Shown one piece after another: positions 62,964 through 64,000 of a stretch of DNA of 64,000 bases. The notes beneath the pieces are model-generated. The model saw only the letters and a program-made list of their open reading frames with translations. It did not search any database and was not told the origin of the DNA. This DNA is from an uncultured Sulfurovum sp. (GTDB taxonomy: Bacteria; Campylobacterota; Campylobacteria; Campylobacterales; Sulfurovaceae), in assembly GCA_902727895.1 (NCBI GenBank), contig CACVAP010000083.1, positions 1 to 64,000 on the forward strand, written 5' to 3'. A program made the position numbers and the translations under genes. How positions within the stretch are numbered: the first letter of the stretch is position 1; each line of letters starts with the position of its first letter.

Positions 62964-64000
62964 TTGTTCCTTTTAAAAAGTTTATACGAATGGTTGTTCC
63001 TTGATTTAAAACAGACTCTACTTCTATTTGTAAACTGTATTCATTGATAATACTTCTTACAATATTTAAACCAATTCCAAAGCCACCTTCTGAAGAATTA
63101 AAGCGTGTATAACGTTCAAAAATCTCATTTACTTCATTTGACTCAATTCCTATACCTGTATCTCGCACTATAAGATGTTGTTTCCTAAGTGTGATAAAAA
63201 TAGTACCATGACGCTTGTTATATTTAATAGCATTTGAAATAAGGTTATCCACTACTCTTGCAATTTTAACAGCATCTATAAAAAGTGCTGAATCTTTTAA
63301 ATCCAGTGTAAAAGTAATCTTTTTAGAGCCTGCCAAAATAGCAAAATACTCTACTCTGTCTTGAATAAGTTGTTTTAAATCTACCCATTCGTCTTTTGAC
63401 TTTCTATTATGGCTTAAGGTCAAGTAAGTCAAGTCTTGATAAAGATGCGAAACTGTTTTAGCAGCAATGTTAATACGTGCCAATTTCTTTTCATTTTTTT
63501 CACCCATTGCATCTTTATCCATCATTTCTATATTGGCTAAGATTGCTGAAATTGGGGTGTTTAACTCATGTGTTGTGTCTTTAATAAAGTCATCAAGTAA
63601 AGTAATCGAATTTCGCATCGGACGTAAAAAGATACTTACAAAAAAGAAACCAAAAATAGCTAAAACAAGTAAAGTAAGGGTTCCATAAATAATAATATCT
63701 TTAATAACATCATCTTTCCATGTAAAGTCTTCATCTACTTCTATAAAAAGATACTTTGCACCTAAATAATAGTTCTCATCTAAAGGTTTTAAAAAGTGTA
63801 TGGAGTCGTTTATGCGATACATATCTCTACCAAAATGTTTTGGATTTAACTTCATAAGAGAGAAAATCTTTACTCCTGAAAGATCATAAATGGCTGAACG
63901 AAATTTGGTATTTCTAGGATAAGTTAAATTTTGAGGATATTCTTCATGCAGTTCTTTTATGGCTTTATATTGCTCATTGGCATAGGTAGCCAGAATACTT
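62953..64000 (-). CDS. Sensor histidine kinase (5' end beyond the window)
   Basis: The reading frame is open to the window edge, so the protein starts outside and what is visible is about 349 residues. It has a periplasmic region, a membrane helix (VIKDIIIYGTLTLLVLAIFG), a HisKA domain with His in DTTHELNTPISAIL, and an ATPase domain with VVDNLISNAIKYN, VRDTGIGIE and GFGIGLNIVRSI. The response regulator should lie upstream, outside the window. A start at 63855 is only the first internal Met. Confidence 0.9.
   Translation of the reverse strand, partial: SILATYANEQYKAIKELHEEYPQNLTYPRNTKFRSAIYDLSGVKIFSLMKLNPKHFGRDMYRINDSIHFLKPLDENYYLGAKYLFIEVDEDFTWKDDVIKDIIIYGTLTLLVLAIFGFFFVSIFLRPMRNSITLLDDFIKDTTHELNTPISAILANIEMMDKDAMGEKNEKKLARINIAAKTVSHLYQDLTYLTLSHNRKSKDEWVDLKQLIQDRVEYFAILAGSKKITFTLDLKDSALFIDAVKIARVVDNLISNAIKYNKRHGTIFITLRKQHLIVRDTGIGIESNEVNEIFERYTRFNSSEGGFGIGLNIVRSIINEYSLQIEVESVLNQGTTIRINFLKGTIDA

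Noticed and set aside
1-64000. tRNA, rRNA or CRISPR array
   Set aside because: I found no cloverleaf-like or regularly spaced repeat pattern in the gaps between genes. I could not run a covariance search, so a small RNA could be missed.

Overview
The window is an AT-rich bacterial chromosome segment, most likely from a member of Campylobacterota (former Epsilonproteobacteria). The signs are a short-form HisG, carboxynorspermidine decarboxylase (NspC), DUF302 proteins, a sulfide-dehydrogenase-type flavocytochrome, two-component systems of epsilonproteobacterial style, TATAAT/TATACT -10 elements, and a lone MurF-like gene beside metG. I cannot fix the genus by eye. I saw no rRNA, tRNA or CRISPR array, and no gene-free stretch longer than 300 bases.

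Layout. 1-1379: 3' tail of an IS110-type transposase, a Fic protein and a small coiled-coil protein. 1484-10862: mostly housekeeping genes (DUF1853, leucyl/arginyl transferase bpt, a J-domain protein, lepA, prs, a membrane-anchored retropepsin-like protease, DUF3108, an MscS channel, der). 10909-18587: a GGDEF-EAL protein with a small periplasmic partner, trpS, murI, rho, a HAD phosphatase and an orphan response regulator. 18695-21402: a peptidoglycan-recycling operon anmK-amgK-murU. 21482-29092: membrane and helical hypotheticals, glutaminase, mutS2, a secreted ClpP-like protein and a Kef-type antiporter. 29200-32761: a DUF11-like protein and a large DUF302 tandem-repeat protein. 32903-35754: three exported, low-complexity, LEA-like paralogues. 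35963-40330: a cytochrome c'-like protein, an operon (toxin-antitoxin, coaX, hisG, methyltransferase) and a KAP-type NTPase. 40330-46039: an AEC transporter, a polytopic membrane protein, nspC and an ABC-F ATPase, with two inverted REP pairs (REPIN-like) between genes.

46108-53304 looks like one regulated redox module. It holds a flavocytochrome c pair (fccB, fccA), an OmpR-type regulator with a convergent histidine kinase, a periplasmic binding-protein-like protein, a porin-like protein, and a thioredoxin-DUF4266-DUF3570 operon. The promoters of fccA, the porin and the thioredoxin operon carry the same box: two ATGAAYTT-type half-sites 11 bp apart, lying exactly 10 nt from the -10 hexamer in all three.

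53353-56349: metG and the MurF-like protein. 56537-62621 is the best candidate for an undescribed system. It contains a TIR-NACHT-pentapeptide-like STAND ATPase followed at 39 nt by a 720-residue protein with a divergent RelA/SpoT nucleotidyltransferase core. Upstream lie a TIR-like remnant, an MNT nucleotidyltransferase with a truncated possible HEPN partner, and a small conserved-looking protein. The window ends with a c-type cytochrome and a sensor kinase cut by the window edge.
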